A stretch of 64,000 nucleotides of DNA, taken from Alphaproteobacteria bacterium UBA7314. GTDB taxonomy: Bacteria > Pseudomonadota > Alphaproteobacteria > MPNO01 > UBA830. Positions 24,617 to 33,420 of this stretch are shown here, one piece after another. The translations under genes and the position numbers were made by a program. Below the pieces are notes generated by a model, which ran no database searches, was not told the origin of the DNA, and was given only the letters and a program-made list of their open reading frames with translations. The DNA is taken from contig DKQG01000044.1 in assembly GCA_002471575.1 (NCBI GenBank), positions 28,380-92,379 of the forward strand. The letters are read 5' to 3'. Within the stretch, counting starts at the first letter, position 1. Each line of letters begins with the position of its first letter.

Positions 24617-25705
24617 TCAGGCAGCCCGGACCAGCCTGCCGCCGGTCATCGGCTTCGGGACGCCGGTCGTAGAGGGAAGACTTAGCGGCAATCCGCGCAG
24701 CGACCGGACTGCGAGGAACGCGAATGCCTGCGCCTCTATAGCATCCCCATCCCATCCCACCGACTCGACCGGGTCGACATCAAAACCGGAGATTTGTGCC
24801 AGTATCCGCATCATGTTGGGGTTATGCCGCCCACCGCCGGTGACTAACAGCCGCTTCGGGAGTGACGGGACGTGGGCTAGGTTGGCGGTGATCGTCTCGC
24901 AGGTGAAACGCACCAGCGTTGCGGCGCCGTCCTCGGGCGAAAGACCGGTCACGGCGGCAATATCGAAATCGAGACGGTCGAGAGATTTTGGCGGAGGCGC
25001 ACCAAAATAAGGATTGTCCAGCAGCTTGTTGAGGGTAGTGCCGTCACAGTGTCCTGCCGAGCTGACGATTCCGTCCCGGTCAAAGGGCATATCAGTAGTG
25101 CTTCTCACCCAGTCGTCGAGCAGGGCATTGCCCGGCCCCGTGTCGAACGCGACTGGCGGCACGGCCCCTGCCGGGTCGACCCAGGTGACATTTGAAATGC
25201 CGCCGATATTTACAATACTGAGAGGACCGTCTAGGTCCCGGCTGAGCGCCTGGTGATACAGCGGCGCAAAGGGAGCCCCTTGGCCGCCGGCCGCCACATC
25301 AGCTGCCCTGAAGTCGTACACCACGTCGAAGCCGGTCTTTTCGGCGAGGCGCGCGCCGTCGCCGATCTGGATTGTAATCCCCTCATCAGGCGAATGTGCC
25401 ACCGTATGGCCATGAAGACCTACCATGTTAATTTTATTCTTAAATTCAGGGTGTTGTGAAAGTATTACCGACACCGCAACGGCATGGGCATCGGTAATAT
25501 CGCGGACTAGCTTCGGGTTGTCGGCCCGATCACCAAGCGCATCCCGGATCAATTGTTCCAGCTTCGGGGTGTAGGGTACCGTGCAGGCAGGACCGAGACT
25601 GAACAAATTTTCCCCGTCGGTCTCGATCAGCGCGACGTCGATTCCGTCCATGGATGTCCCGCTCATCAGGCCGAGGGCCCAGACCGGAGCATAGTCCGTT
25701 GTCAT
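24617..25705 (-). CDS. anmK: Anhydro-N-acetylmuramic acid kinase
   Basis: Converts 1,6-anhydro-MurNAc to MurNAc-6-phosphate in cell-wall recycling. The 362-residue protein starts MTTDYAPVWALGLMSGTSMDGID, containing the family signature GLMSGTSMDGID. Further blocks are GLHGHTVAH, IGDGARLA, NIGGISNVTW, FDTGPGN with the catalytic Asp region, and LVTGGGRHNP near residue 295. Cytoplasmic. Its ATG overlaps the stop of the upstream deacetylase (TGATG), so the two are probably co-translated. It fits functionally with amiC and mrcA nearby. Confidence 0.96.
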   Translation of the reverse strand: MTTDYAPVWALGLMSGTSMDGIDVALIETDGENLFSLGPACTVPYTPKLEQLIRDALGDRADNPKLVRDITDAHAVAVSVILSQHPEFKNKINMVGLHGHTVAHSPDEGITIQIGDGARLAEKTGFDVVYDFRAADVAAGGQGAPFAPLYHQALSRDLDGPLSIVNIGGISNVTWVDPAGAVPPVAFDTGPGNALLDDWVRSTTDMPFDRDGIVSSAGHCDGTTLNKLLDNPYFGAPPPKSLDRLDFDIAAVTGLSPEDGAATLVRFTCETITANLAHVPSLPKRLLVTGGGRHNPNMMRILAQISGFDVDPVESVGWDGDAIEAQAFAFLAVRSLRGLPLSLPSTTGVPKPMTGGRLVRAA

Positions 25706-26580
25706 CAGAACGTTTCCCCCTTTAGGTAGTGCTCGATGATCTCGCTGCCGGTCGCTTTCCAGACGCCATCATGCCCGCCGATATATTTGAGGGCGTCGTC
25801 CAACGCCCCGATCCTATGGGGTACGCCAATGATGAACGGATGAAGGCAGATAGCCATCACCCGGCCAGATTTGCTGTCAACGCTCTCGCGGTACAGCGTA
25901 TCGAACTGGCGTCGGATCATCTCGGCGAATTCTTCCGCCGTGCGGCCCATGCGCATGAACTGCGGCAGGTCATTGATCTCACTCGAGTAGGGGATCGAAC
26001 AGATCTTGCCGCCGTCGACATCCATTACATAGGGCTGGTCATCATTGATGAAGTCGGCGACGTATTGAACTCCGCCGTCGATCAAGGCATCCAGCGTAGT
26101 CCAGTTCTGCTGCAGGCCGCTCGACAGCCAGCCTTTGGGGCGGGCGCCGGTCGCGGCCTCTATCCGGTCGAGGGTTGTCGCTACCACGTCGCGGCCGGGC
26201 TGGTCATTCATCGTGTGAAGATACCGGCTATTAGAATGGTTATGTCCCATGAACTCCCACTTGAGCTCCATGGCGTCTTCTATGATGGCGGGGTAATCGT
26301 CGCAGACCTCGCTGTTCAGCGCGACGGTGCCGCGAATGCCGTGCCGGTCCATGACTTCCATCATGCGGAAGATGCCGACCCGCGCGCCGTAGTCCCGTGG
26401 TGCCCAGTTGATTACGTCGGGCGTTACGCCGGTGCCGCCGGGTACCGGTTCATTCAGCGGAAAGGTTTCGATATTCGGCACGATCCACAGCGCTATATGG
26501 TTGCCATCAGGCCACTCCACCTTTGGTCTGCGGTTAATCGGTGTGTAGGCGAAGGGGCCGTATCTTTGCGGTTTCATCAT
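25705..26580 (-). CDS. Polysaccharide deacetylase family protein (PuuE-like)
   Basis: A 291-residue NodB-homology protein of the subgroup that includes the allantoinase PuuE. Start ATG 26580 was chosen for its AGGGAAG site and the usual MMKPQRYGPFAYTPI beginning. Landmarks are the NIETFPLNE segment, PRDYGARVGIFRMMEVMDRHGIRGTVALNSEVCDDYP, the metal-binding MGHNHSNSRYLH block, and CLHPFIIGVPHRI near residue 240. No signal peptide, so cytoplasmic. Whether it acts on a sugar amide, an allantoin-like ring or another amide cannot be told; no purine-catabolism genes are adjacent. Coupled to anmK by a one-base overlap. Confidence 0.85.
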   Translation of the reverse strand: MMKPQRYGPFAYTPINRRPKVEWPDGNHIALWIVPNIETFPLNEPVPGGTGVTPDVINWAPRDYGARVGIFRMMEVMDRHGIRGTVALNSEVCDDYPAIIEDAMELKWEFMGHNHSNSRYLHTMNDQPGRDVVATTLDRIEAATGARPKGWLSSGLQQNWTTLDALIDGGVQYVADFINDDQPYVMDVDGGKICSIPYSSEINDLPQFMRMGRTAEEFAEMIRRQFDTLYRESVDSKSGRVMAICLHPFIIGVPHRIGALDDALKYIGGHDGVWKATGSEIIEHYLKGETF

Positions 26581-26691
26581 TTTCTTCCCTGAAATGCGTT
26601 CCAGTCTGGCGTTAGCAGGGCGCCGGCGCAATGGATTTCGGGAATGCGCTGTGATACCAAGCGGCGCTTATAGAACGACAGGCCTTGAACA

Positions 26692-27948
26692 ATGACCGAC
26701 CTCAAATCGGCTTTTCTAAAAACCGTCACCGAACGCGGGTTCGTGCATCAGTGCACAGACAAGGAGGCGCTTGATGCTGCGTTGTCCGAACGGCAACCGA
26801 AGACCTGCTATATCGGCTTCGACTGCACGGCGAATTCGCTGCATGTCGGATCGCTGCTGCCGATCATGCTACTGCGCTGGTTCCAGAGATCTGGCCACAA
26901 GCCGATTGTCCTGATGGGCGGGGGAACCACTAAAGTCGGCGACCCTTCGGGCAAGGATGAGGCGCGCCAGCTGATTACCGAAGAAACCATTGCCGCCAAC
27001 AAGGCGGGTATCAAAGGTGTATTCGAAAAATTTCTGGCGTTCGGCGACGGTCCGACCGACGCGGTGATGGTCGACAACGCGGACTGGCTGGACGAACTTT
27101 CTTATATTCCGTTTCTACGCGAATACGGTCGGCACTTCTCGGTCAACCGGATGTTGGGCTTCGAGTCCGTCAAACTGCGACTGGAGCGGGAACAGCCGCT
27201 ATCTTTTCTCGAGTTCAACTACATGATCCTGCAGGCATACGATTTTATGGAGCTCAACCGCCGCCGGGGCTGTATCCTGCAGATGGGTGGATCGGACCAG
27301 TGGGGAAATATCGTCAATGGAGTCGAACTGACCCGCCGTGTCGACAGCGCCCAGGTCTTCGGGCTGACGGCACCGCTAATCACCACCGCGTCCGGTGCGA
27401 AGATGGGGAAGACCGCCGATGGCGCCATCTGGCTAAACGCCGACCGCGTTACCCCTTACGACTACTGGCAGTTCTGGCGCAACACCGCCGACGCCGATGT
27501 TGGCCGGTTTCTCCGCCTCTTCACCGATCTGACGCTAGAGGAAACCAAGCGGCTCGAAGCGCTACAGGACGCCGAAATCAACGACGCTAAGAAGATCCTG
27601 GCGACCGAAGCGACCGCCATGTGCCATGGCCGCACGGCCGCAGAAGAGGCTGCGAATACATCGGCCGAGACCTTCGAAAAAGGACAGAGCGCCGGGGGGT
27701 TGCCGACGGTGACCATTGCCGAATCCGATCTGGAACAGGGTATATCGGCGAATAACATCCTGAATTTCGCGGGACTGGCTTCCAGTAATAGTGAAGCACG
27801 CAGACACATCCGTGGCGGCGGGGCGCGGTTGAATGACGAGAAGATCATCGACGAAAATTTCGTCGTTACGCTAGCCAATACCAACGCCGATGGTGTCATA
27901 AAGTTGTCCCTTGGCAAAAAGCGACACGTATTGGTGAGAGTAGGTTAG
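26692..27948 (+). CDS. tyrS: Tyrosyl-tRNA synthetase
   Basis: Charges tRNA-Tyr. The 418-residue class I synthetase has the HIGH-type motif SLHVGSLLP near residue 49, the Tyr-binding ADWLDELSY and YDFMELNRR blocks, QMGGSDQWGNI near 200, and the KMSKS-type loop KMGKT near 240. A C-terminal S4 RNA-binding domain is present (SSNSEARRHIRGGGARLND near residue 365). It reads away from the deacetylase gene. It is followed after 18 bases by a GST gene. Confidence 0.97.
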   Translation: MTDLKSAFLKTVTERGFVHQCTDKEALDAALSERQPKTCYIGFDCTANSLHVGSLLPIMLLRWFQRSGHKPIVLMGGGTTKVGDPSGKDEARQLITEETIAANKAGIKGVFEKFLAFGDGPTDAVMVDNADWLDELSYIPFLREYGRHFSVNRMLGFESVKLRLEREQPLSFLEFNYMILQAYDFMELNRRRGCILQMGGSDQWGNIVNGVELTRRVDSAQVFGLTAPLITTASGAKMGKTADGAIWLNADRVTPYDYWQFWRNTADADVGRFLRLFTDLTLEETKRLEALQDAEINDAKKILATEATAMCHGRTAAEEAANTSAETFEKGQSAGGLPTVTIAESDLEQGISANNILNFAGLASSNSEARRHIRGGGARLNDEKIIDENFVVTLANTNADGVIKLSLGKKRHVLVRVG

Positions 27949-27966
27949 GACTGGAGAAATTTCTCC

Positions 27967-28578
27967 ATGAAACTATACGTTACCCCCACCTCCCCTTATG
28001 GGCGCCTCGCGATAATCGCGATGCACGACAAGGGCCTGTCGGAACGGATCAAGCTGGTGTGGACGCAGACGCGTCAGCTGGACGATCCGCTGCTGTCGGT
28101 AAACCCGTCCGGGCGTCTGCCGTTCCTCCTGCTGGGTGACGGTACCGGGATGGAGGACACCGATCTTATCGTCGATTATTTTGATGCGCTGGCACCGCCC
28201 CGAACATACGGCATTCCCAATGGCGAGGAGCACTGGCCGTTCCGCCGGTTCGAGGCGACGGCCCGCAGCTTGCTGGATGGTGGTTCCGTCTGGGCTCGGG
28301 AAATTAAGCGCCCGAGTGGCGAGCAGTCGCCGGGGATCATCGACCATGAACGCCGGCGCGCGATTAGGCTCGCGGGTTACTTCGAAACCGTCATCGGCGA
28401 AGGGGTTTTCAACGGTGATCTGAACAAACCTCAGCTCCTACTTTACTGCGCACTAGATCTCGAACGAAGAATACCGGATTTCGGCTGGCGGGCCGGCTGC
28501 CCGAATCTCCTGAAATGGTTCGAACGGCTCGGCAACCTGCCCGTAATACGCGCTTCTTTGCCGCCAGGCAGCGCCTGA
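27967..28578 (+). CDS. Glutathione S-transferase family protein
   Basis: A 203-residue GST-like protein. The N-terminal thioredoxin fold begins MKLYVTPTSPYGRLAIIAMHDKGL, where Ser9 and Pro10 fit the GST active-site turn. VNPSGRLPFLL supplies the cis-Pro and MEDTDLIVDYFD the glutathione gamma-Glu contact. The C-terminal half is helical with PDFGWRAGCPNLLKWFERLGNLP, a common GST ending. Cytoplasmic; substrate unknown. It lies close behind tyrS and may share its transcript. Confidence 0.85.
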   Translation: MKLYVTPTSPYGRLAIIAMHDKGLSERIKLVWTQTRQLDDPLLSVNPSGRLPFLLLGDGTGMEDTDLIVDYFDALAPPRTYGIPNGEEHWPFRRFEATARSLLDGGSVWAREIKRPSGEQSPGIIDHERRRAIRLAGYFETVIGEGVFNGDLNKPQLLLYCALDLERRIPDFGWRAGCPNLLKWFERLGNLPVIRASLPPGSA

Positions 28579-28616
28579 CACGGGGCGTGGAATTCGGCTA
28601 TAAAGTCTGACGTTGA

Positions 28617-28625
28617 GGGGGGGGG
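28617..28625 (+). promoter_or_regulatory. G9 tract forming the ribosome site of the cupin gene
   Basis: A run of nine G bases, preceded by TTGA, ends 8 bases before ATG 28634 and is the only Shine-Dalgarno-like sequence for that gene. Homopolymers of this length slip readily, so its length may vary between cells. Confidence 0.6.
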
Positions 28626-28633
28626 ACACGACC

Positions 28634-29170
28634 ATGGCCTATTCTCTGAAGACTTTTTGCGAAGATGCTCGCGCCGAGCTGAAACAGGACACTGGCCCGG
28701 AGGCACGCGAACGCATCGCCCAGCATCTCGAAAAACTACTGGTCGACCCCGATTTCGTGGCGACGCATCTCGGCCCGGATAAGCGATCAGGCGCGGAGAC
28801 AATCTACGCCGACCCAGATTTCGACTTCCGGGTGATGGCACACACCAACCGCGGCGCGTCCAACAACACACCGCACTGTCACGGGCCGTCATGGGTGATT
28901 TACGGCATGGCGATGAACCACGTCGAGATGACGGAATGGAAGCGGGAAGACGACGGCTCTGTCGACGGGCACGCAGACCTGTCGGTCGAGCGGAAATATT
29001 TCCTGAATGAAGGCGAGGCGCATGTTTACAACGAGGGCGTCATTCATTCGCTGAACCGGCCGCTAGAAACACGGCTTGTCCGTGTGACCGGATGCGATCT
29101 GAACCAGACGCTGCGCTATCGTTACGACCCGGCGAAAAATGCGGTTAAGGTGTTGGAACCCGTCGGGTAG
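28634..29170 (+). CDS. Cupin-fold protein, cysteine-dioxygenase-like
   Basis: A 178-residue protein with a single cupin core. The metal-binding pair appears in TPHCHGPSWVIYG near residue 87 (His-Cys-His), and the later His lies in YNEGVIHSLNR near residue 140. Overall layout is like the cysteine/3-mercaptopropionate dioxygenase group, but the usual Asp or Glu between the two His is Cys here. An N-terminal helical part of about 60 residues precedes the cupin. ATG 28634 was chosen over GTG-type starts upstream because of the G-rich ribosome site. Function is not established. Confidence 0.65.
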   Translation: MAYSLKTFCEDARAELKQDTGPEARERIAQHLEKLLVDPDFVATHLGPDKRSGAETIYADPDFDFRVMAHTNRGASNNTPHCHGPSWVIYGMAMNHVEMTEWKREDDGSVDGHADLSVERKYFLNEGEAHVYNEGVIHSLNRPLETRLVRVTGCDLNQTLRYRYDPAKNAVKVLEPVG

Positions 29171-29181
29171 CCCTGTCCCCG

Positions 29182-30153
29182 TCAGGTATTGCGCACCGAC
29201 GGATGAAACAGTTCATCCACCCGTAGCGGCGCATCGATTAGACCCTGATCCAGCGCATAGCCGATGAACCGTGTCAGGTTTGCTGCGTTTGCAGAAACTC
29301 CGCTGGTCCATAGTGATTTGCCAAAGGCGGCTGTTTCTTCTTCGGCCGCATATTTCGCCCAGGGCAGCTGGGTTCAGTTCGGATCGGCTAGAGAGGTTCC
29401 TGCGATCCGTTCGGCGTTGGCGAAAACGCTCATAAGGTCCGTTGCCAGCGTCGGGTACGTTTCCATTGTATCGCTCTTAACGGCGATAAGATGCATGATC
29501 GGCCAGTAACCGTTTTGGGCAACAAAATCGGTCTCGACCGCCTTAGGGTCGTCGAACAGCCGCCGAAATTCTCCAGTCCTGTCGGTGGGAACTTCCGGCA
29601 ACCTAGAATAAAACAGGGCATCGATTTCGCCGCTGCACAACATTTCAGGCAGTTTTTGCCCGGGCAGAATTGGAGCGATATCGAAATCGGGGTTATTGTC
29701 GATCTCAACCGTATCGGCGCTGCCGACACGCCATTTTATATCTTTCAGCCACACGCCGTATTCGCTGGCCAGATCGCCCTTTGCCAAAACCGCCAGCGTG
29801 GTCTGGAACGACTGCAGTCCGACAGTTCGCCCGGCCAGATCCGCCGGCGTTTCTATACCTGAACGGGCGTGGACGAATATCTGTCCCTAACTGAACAGAC
29901 GACGTGGAAAAACCGGGATTGCGGTAAAAGGCCGGCCGCAGGATCTGGCAACGACATATGATGCGAGCGACGTTTCCGCCGCGTCGAATTCGCCATCGCG
30001 GAGCATACGTTCGTGGCGGTGAGCACCGTCTCGTAGAGCCCCGTGTTGTCCTACCTGATAGACCCTCAGATTTTGCAGCGCAGCCGGCAGCAGGACGGTT
30101 CCGTCAAAAAACGGTAAATGCCGGTCGTATCGGTCGAGTGCGAGACTAATCAT
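29182..30153 (-). pseudogene. 4,5-dihydroxyphthalate decarboxylase-like / SBP-fold gene with two premature stops
   Basis: A continuous 324-codon frame starts at ATG 30153, which overlaps the stop of the AsmA-like gene (ATGA). It shows family features: LALDRYDRHLPFFDGTV, RMLRDGEFDAAETSLASYV, FTAIPVFPRRLFS, then ETPADLAGRTVGLQSFQ and AVLAKGDL. It is interrupted by TAG at codon 89 (29887-29889) and TGA at codon 260 (29374-29376), and ends TGA 29182. No frameshift is present. The family shares the periplasmic-binding-protein fold and acts on aromatic carboxylates in characterised cases. Probably recently inactivated. Confidence 0.8.
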
Positions 30154-33100
30154 TGGGTCGGTGGGCTTTCCTTGCCTTGGATTTTCCGCTCACCTTCTTC
30201 TTCTTGGGCTGGTGTCTGGCCTTCGTTAAGCCCTTTGCTACCATCCAGTAGGTTGCGCAGAAAGCCCGGTGCAAGCGCTGACAACGGGTTGACAGACATC
30301 ACCGGTTTTTCGATCGGACCGGATACTTTGTATGACACCGCAAAAATTCCACCGCCTTTTTCGCCGCTGAAAATCGGGCCGACGACCGGGATCTTTCCCA
30401 GAAGACTGTTGATGGTATACGCGGGCACGATGGTACCGTTGAGATCGATCGCGTCCTTCGCAAAATTGACTTCACCGGATGCCGTAATGCCCAGTTCTGA
30501 CCCCACCCCTTGGGCGTCTTTAATGGTCGCCGTATCGCTTTCGAATACGAAGGGAAAACGCACACGCCTGAATTTGATTCCCTTACCGGTGGCTAGGTTG
30601 CTGATGCCTGTCAGAGAAGCGATGGTGAGGAGCCGCGCCAAGTTGGGCGCATTGGCCACCCGGAACCTTTTTATCTCGGCAGTGCCGGTCCAGGGCGCGT
30701 TGGGGCCGCCCTTGCGGGTGCCCGCTAGTTCGATGGTCCCGCCCACGATGGTGTCCGTAATATCCGTTGCCTTGAGGAAAACGCCTGCATCTGCGGAATA
30801 TAGCGCCATCGCGTGTCCGTCTGCGTTGGGCAGCATTCGAATTTCAATCGCCTTGCCGCCATTGGGAAGCGTGCCTGCCACATCGATATGCTGCCAGTGG
30901 GCGCCGTCATAGCGGAGTTTCATCTTGACGTCGTTTGCCAATGTGCCCGGTCCGATCCAGAGCTTTTCGAACGCGCCGGTCAGCCGAAGCGGTGGAAACC
31001 CAGGGGCATCGACGCCCTGAAGACTCTTCCCGACGAAGGGTGTAGCATCGAACCCGCGGCCCCTTGCCGAAATGGAATACTCGCCGTTTTTCTCTCGCTG
31101 CACGTTGGCGGCGAACTCCGTCGACCCCAACTTGAATTTTTTGAGTTGCAGGTTGGCTATTGACGGATCCGCATCGCCTTCCGGCGTATTAAACATGATT
31201 TTTCCCGATGCCGAAAACACCTCGGCCTCGATCCTAAATTGATTGATTTTCGTAATGACGCCGTCTTCAAAGGTTGCCGAAATCTGCGCCATGCCCGGAC
31301 GCCCTGGCAGCTTGATCCAGTTGAACCCGGGAACCGAGAACTTTGCTTCTTGAATATTCAGTCCTGCAGACAGCGATGCGGTTTTGTCGCGGCGGTCCTG
31401 ATAGGTAAGCTTCAATGGCACCGGTCCATCGAGAACATCCGGGTAATTCAGGTCGAACACGGCCGCCAGGTCGGCATCAGCAGTCAACACGGCCTCTAGC
31501 CGGCGCTTAACTTCCTGCGTTCCCGAAAAGTCCTCAGCCCACTTAAAATCGGTTGGCGTTCCAGCGTAATCGGCTTTCCCCGATGCTGTAAGGGCTTTGT
31601 TGGTGACAGACAGCGTAACACGCCCGTTTTCGATTCCCTTACCCTTGAGGACATCGGTTATCGCCAGGCCGACGATGTTGGAGGTGGCGGATACCCGCAC
31701 CTCGCCCGCTTTCAGATCGTTCAGCAGCGGAAAACTGATCTGAAGACGGGTTGCATGGGTTCCGGCAACGCCTTCGGCCGTCAAACCAATTCGCTCGAGG
31801 AGTTCGAGACGGGGATGCGCGACCAATTCGAGTGCCGGTTTGACCGGACCCCGGATAAGGGCGGACACGTCCAGAAGTGCCCGGGGCGAACCCATATTGG
31901 TGATGTTTACCGCGCCTTCCTCGATGGCGAGATCGCCGACAAGTCCCTCTTGAATGAGGAAATCGAAACGCTTGTTGCTGAAAGTGGCTGTTGCGCGGGC
32001 GTCGGTGATCGGCGGCATCGGCGCAAGGTAGTCGATTGTCACGTCGTCAAGAGCGAACCGCCCGTTTAAGGAATCGAGATTTACATCCCCCTTATCCGTG
32101 CCCTCAATGGCGATGCGGGCCGTGAGGCTCGCCGACGCATTCGTAATCGTGCCGTCACGGATATTGGTAACAACCCAGTCACGAGCGCCACCACCGGTTC
32201 CGGGTAACCAGAATTTTTGAACCGCTTCGACCGGTAGCTTGGGTGCCTGAAGCGTCGCCTTGAGCGTGGCGATGTCTCCTACTCGCGTAACGACGCCCTT
32301 CAATTCTGATGTTGCTTCATCCAGGTTGATGACAAGCTTAGAAATCTGGATTTGATCGGGGGACCTGTCCAGTCGGCCATCCAGCGCAAGTTTTTTGAAT
32401 GCGATAGGCTGGGCGTCGATATTCGGAATTTTGACGGACCCGGGACCCGCTTCGACTTCAAAGCTGGCCTGCTTAACGTCGCCATCTGACCCGACCCGGA
32501 CATCGATATCTCCTGACATGACAGTCTGTAACGGTGTCAGTGCGTCAAGCGCCTCGAAGGATTGACCCAGCTTTTCGGGGGCCAGATTTCGGAAGCTGGC
32601 AGAAATATCGACGGTTTTTTTGGTTCTGTCGTAATGGGCCTCGCCGTTGAACTCGGGCTGGGATGTCTTGAGGTCCGTCGTCAAGTCGAAAGTCGTTCGC
32701 AGTCCCATCTGTGTACGTTCCGCCGTGAGATCGGCGTTTTTGGCGACCCAAGTAATACCGAGTTTGCGATCTTCCACTCGCAGCGACGCACCGATTACGC
32801 TGACCCTTTTGAGGCGACCTAAGCGACCTCTCTCATCGGACGGCCCAGACAGTTTGTCTAGCTGCTGCGTCAGCAGTCCGCTTTCCGTCTCTTCCGCTGC
32901 GCTGTCGGGCTCTCCCATACCGAAGCGGAACGAGCCGTCTTCGGTTCTGGACAGGCGAATAAGCGGGCGGATGACCTCAAAACTCGTTGGAGCAATCTTC
33001 CCGCGGATAAGGGCACCAACGCTTAGCGTTACCGATACCTCGCGGATGTGGGCCAGTTGCCGCTCGCTTTCCGTCGCATACAACCTCACGCGAAGTGCCC

Positions 33101-33329
33101 GCAAATCCAGCGCTCGTTCCCAGCCGGCCCAGGTCAAAATTAGGTCGTCGAGATCCGCCTGCACCGGACTGTCGGCGCGGCGAAGGATGTCGTCCGCATA
33201 GGGAAGCAGGAATTTTATCGAAACCGGGCCCTGCGAAAGCCGCCACGCCGAGACTGCGCCCAAGAGTCCGAGCACGACGGCAATTCCGAGAACGACTTCT
33301 AGGCAGATGATGGATGTTTTGCGAACCAT
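30150..33329 (-). CDS. Large AsmA-like envelope protein (DUF3971/YhdP-type)
   Basis: A 1059-residue protein of the AsmA/YhdP superfamily, thought to form long grooved bridges moving phospholipid between inner and outer membranes. It has one N-terminal membrane anchor (about residues 8-28), then a long beta-rich DUF3971-type region, and a C-terminal AsmA_2-like part with GTIVPAYTINSLLGKIPVVGPI, the characteristic ending of this group. Start taken at ATG 33329 (MVRKTS), six codons inside the longest frame. It is divergent from glnE with about 90 bases between. Its stop overlaps the start of the decarboxylase-like relic. Confidence 0.85.
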   Translation of the reverse strand: MVRKTSIICLEVVLGIAVVLGLLGAVSAWRLSQGPVSIKFLLPYADDILRRADSPVQADLDDLILTWAGWERALDLRALRVRLYATESERQLAHIREVSVTLSVGALIRGKIAPTSFEVIRPLIRLSRTEDGSFRFGMGEPDSAAEETESGLLTQQLDKLSGPSDERGRLGRLKRVSVIGASLRVEDRKLGITWVAKNADLTAERTQMGLRTTFDLTTDLKTSQPEFNGEAHYDRTKKTVDISASFRNLAPEKLGQSFEALDALTPLQTVMSGDIDVRVGSDGDVKQASFEVEAGPGSVKIPNIDAQPIAFKKLALDGRLDRSPDQIQISKLVINLDEATSELKGVVTRVGDIATLKATLQAPKLPVEAVQKFWLPGTGGGARDWVVTNIRDGTITNASASLTARIAIEGTDKGDVNLDSLNGRFALDDVTIDYLAPMPPITDARATATFSNKRFDFLIQEGLVGDLAIEEGAVNITNMGSPRALLDVSALIRGPVKPALELVAHPRLELLERIGLTAEGVAGTHATRLQISFPLLNDLKAGEVRVSATSNIVGLAITDVLKGKGIENGRVTLSVTNKALTASGKADYAGTPTDFKWAEDFSGTQEVKRRLEAVLTADADLAAVFDLNYPDVLDGPVPLKLTYQDRRDKTASLSAGLNIQEAKFSVPGFNWIKLPGRPGMAQISATFEDGVITKINQFRIEAEVFSASGKIMFNTPEGDADPSIANLQLKKFKLGSTEFAANVQREKNGEYSISARGRGFDATPFVGKSLQGVDAPGFPPLRLTGAFEKLWIGPGTLANDVKMKLRYDGAHWQHIDVAGTLPNGGKAIEIRMLPNADGHAMALYSADAGVFLKATDITDTIVGGTIELAGTRKGGPNAPWTGTAEIKRFRVANAPNLARLLTIASLTGISNLATGKGIKFRRVRFPFVFESDTATIKDAQGVGSELGITASGEVNFAKDAIDLNGTIVPAYTINSLLGKIPVVGPIFSGEKGGGIFAVSYKVSGPIEKPVMSVNPLSALAPGFLRNLLDGSKGLNEGQTPAQEEEGERKIQGKESPPTQ

Positions 33330-33420
33330 ACGCACAGAATAACGCAATCCGAACTAATCTTGACCTAGAAAGGCCATGTCCGCAGTGTGCGGGAATCCTG
33401 CCTGATTTGGAACGGGGCAA

